DNA of 64,000 bases from Bacteroidota bacterium (GTDB lineage: Bacteria > Bacteroidota > Bacteroidia > B-17B0 > Aurantibacillaceae): contig JACCXH010000049.1 of assembly GCA_013697245.1 (NCBI GenBank), positions 186,001 through 250,000 on the forward strand, written 5' to 3'. Both the position numbers and the translations under genes were made by a program. This document shows, piece after piece, positions 63,000 through 64,000 of this stretch (positions are counted from its first letter, which is position 1; the number at the start of each line of letters is the position of its first letter). The notes under the pieces were generated by a model. That model was not told the origin of the DNA and searched no databases. It was given only the letters and a program-made list of their open reading frames with translations.

Positions 63000-64000
63000 T
63001 TATTAATAATCAGCTTATCAACTTTAATAATCTTATTATCTTTTACAATTTTATAAATGTATGTTCCATTTTTTAACTCGCTTACATTTATTTTGGTTAA
63101 AGTGTTTAGTTCATTTTCTATAAGCAACTGCCCCATGATGTTAAAGATAAGCAATTTTGCGCCATCTACATTAGTCGTAACTGTAATTTCGGTACTTGCG
63201 GGGTTAGGATAAACCAAAGTTGCTAAGGTTTCTTTAGTAGTATTCGGTTCTGTATTAGTACTTAAAAATCTATTGCTGCTTATCGGTGCATTATATTCAC
63301 AAGGATTTACAAAAACCGTTGTATCATAACGCCTCACTAAAGCCCTAGCCTGATATACAGATGTTCCATCCGTAAACGGACATAATGCGGCGATACTTTT
63401 TAAAGTGTTGATTTGCGAAGTTGTAACTAAAACCGGATCTTTCATATAGGCATGATAGATGGTATTAAAGTTTTTTTGGTTTGTTTCAAGATTTCCACTA
63501 GGCATTAATCCTGCATTCATGACCTTGGCTTGGTTTAAAGTAGCTGTGTTACCTGTTGCTGCAAACAAATGTACCAAACTATCCATTTTATAAAACTTAC
63601 CAATTGCATTATTCGCATTGGTATTCATAAAACTAGATGCGCCTGTTATGCCGTTTGTATTAATAGCGGATTTACGTACTAATTCAAAAACACTTTTATT
63701 TGCAATAGCTAAAGCATTAGAATTATTGGCGCTAAAACTTAAACCATTATTCATAATAACTGGTATACCAGCACTTAAATTATTAGTAGAAGAACTGGGT
63801 TGAGCACTCATTGCCATCATAAAACCGCTACTGCCACAACCAGCTTGGTTTATGGTACTGTTTGAAACGAGAGTAAAAGGTGTTGCCCATCCAGTTGCTG
63901 GAAAAGGTATGTTTGTATTCGTAAATGGACAATATTGATTTGAGCTTGTATAAGTACCCGGATAATCAATCGTAGAGCCAGCCGATGCGTTTTGGGCATA
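62996..64000 (-). CDS. T9SS type A sorting-domain protein, N terminus outside window
   Basis: The frame is open to the window edge (335 codons seen), so an ATG at 63820 is only internal. The visible part has an Asn/Ser/Thr-rich body with repeated Ala/Asn stretches and no known catalytic domain. It ends in a T9SS type A sorting domain (about the last 75 residues: LVYPNPASTEITV through NGTYIYKIVKDNKIIKVDKL). The stop overlaps the start of the next gene by 4 bases, so the two cargo genes are coupled. What the N-terminal part does cannot be told here. Confidence 0.85.
   Translation of the reverse strand, partial: YAQNASAGSTIDYPGTYTSSNQYCPFTNTNIPFPATGWATPFTLVSNSTINQAGCGSSGFMMAMSAQPSSSTNNLSAGIPVIMNNGLSFSANNSNALAIANKSVFELVRKSAINTNGITGASSFMNTNANNAIGKFYKMDSLVHLFAATGNTATLNQAKVMNAGLMPSGNLETNQKNFNTIYHAYMKDPVLVTTSQINTLKSIAALCPFTDGTSVYQARALVRRYDTTVFVNPCEYNAPISSNRFLSTNTEPNTTKETLATLVYPNPASTEITVTTNVDGAKLLIFNIMGQLLIENELNTLTKINVSELKNGTYIYKIVKDNKIIKVDKLIINK

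Noticed and set aside
63618-63820. ATG at 63820 as the start of the last gene
   Set aside because: The frame stays open upstream to the window edge and encodes the same type of sequence, so the real start is outside.

Overview
The window is 64 kb of AT-rich, gene-dense chromosome from a member of the Bacteroidota. The evidence is a type IX secretion (T9SS) PorU2/PorV2-like pair, at least five secreted proteins with T9SS C-terminal sorting domains, bacillithiol synthesis (BshA), BatA-, DUF2027-, DUF6089- and DUF6483-type proteins, the DUF1573-yajC-ybbR-coaE gene order, and TAnnTTTG-like promoter sequences. The order or family cannot be fixed from the sequence alone; a flavobacterial or sphingobacterial-type aerobe is plausible. 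No rRNA, tRNA, CRISPR array, prophage or transposase gene was seen.

Layout. 1-10 kb: the end of a DEAD-box helicase, a PH-domain membrane protein, the very large C25 peptidase PorU2 with its PorV2 partner, an SGNH/MBOAT O-acylation pair and the ribosome rescue factor ArfB. 10-20 kb: a cell-wall amidase, an orphan NarL-type response regulator, a DUF4173/leucine-rich-repeat membrane protein, QueE, BshA, ApaG, a TPR protein and an SPFH protein. 19.5-33 kb: a secreted M43-type metalloprotease, ComEC, a DUF2027-Smr protein, a DegT aminotransferase with an initiating sugar transferase, a BatA-like protein, a dihydroorotase-like protein that has lost its metal ligands, and a TPR/coiled-coil protein. 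33-37.5 kb: CoaE, YbbR, YajC and DUF1573, then a DUF6089 outer-membrane protein and a nitronate monooxygenase-like enzyme. 38-49.5 kb: two M16 peptidase subunits separated by an HD-CoaD fusion and two tandem GT-C-like membrane proteins, then PdhB, MiaE, a GT4 glycosyltransferase, a P460-like haem lipoprotein and a TolB-like propeller. 49.6-55.6 kb: a complete MarR-regulated RND efflux operon. 55.6-64 kb: a frameshifted GxxExxY cassette bounded by inverted repeats, a dolichol-phosphate-mannose synthase-like enzyme, a BamA/TamA-like barrel, a NUDIX hydrolase and a cluster of T9SS cargo proteins that shows signs of domain shuffling and decay.

How parts fit together. PorU2/PorV2 belong to the secretion apparatus that would handle the sorting-domain proteins at 19.5, 58 and 59.8-64 kb. 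CoaE and the CoaD-like fusion both point to coenzyme A synthesis. Envelope and glycan work is spread over the MBOAT/SGNH pair, the sugar transferase/aminotransferase pair, the GT-C pair, the GT4 enzyme and the DPM1-like enzyme. The non-coding gaps are short (none over 300 bp) and several are filled by small inverted-repeat elements of at least four families. The observations most worth a second look are the GxxExxY cassette, the sorting-domain remnant that appears to have replaced the 5' end of a neighbouring gene, the HD-CoaD fusion inside a split M16 pair, and a near-perfect 36-bp hairpin inside a signal-peptide coding sequence.
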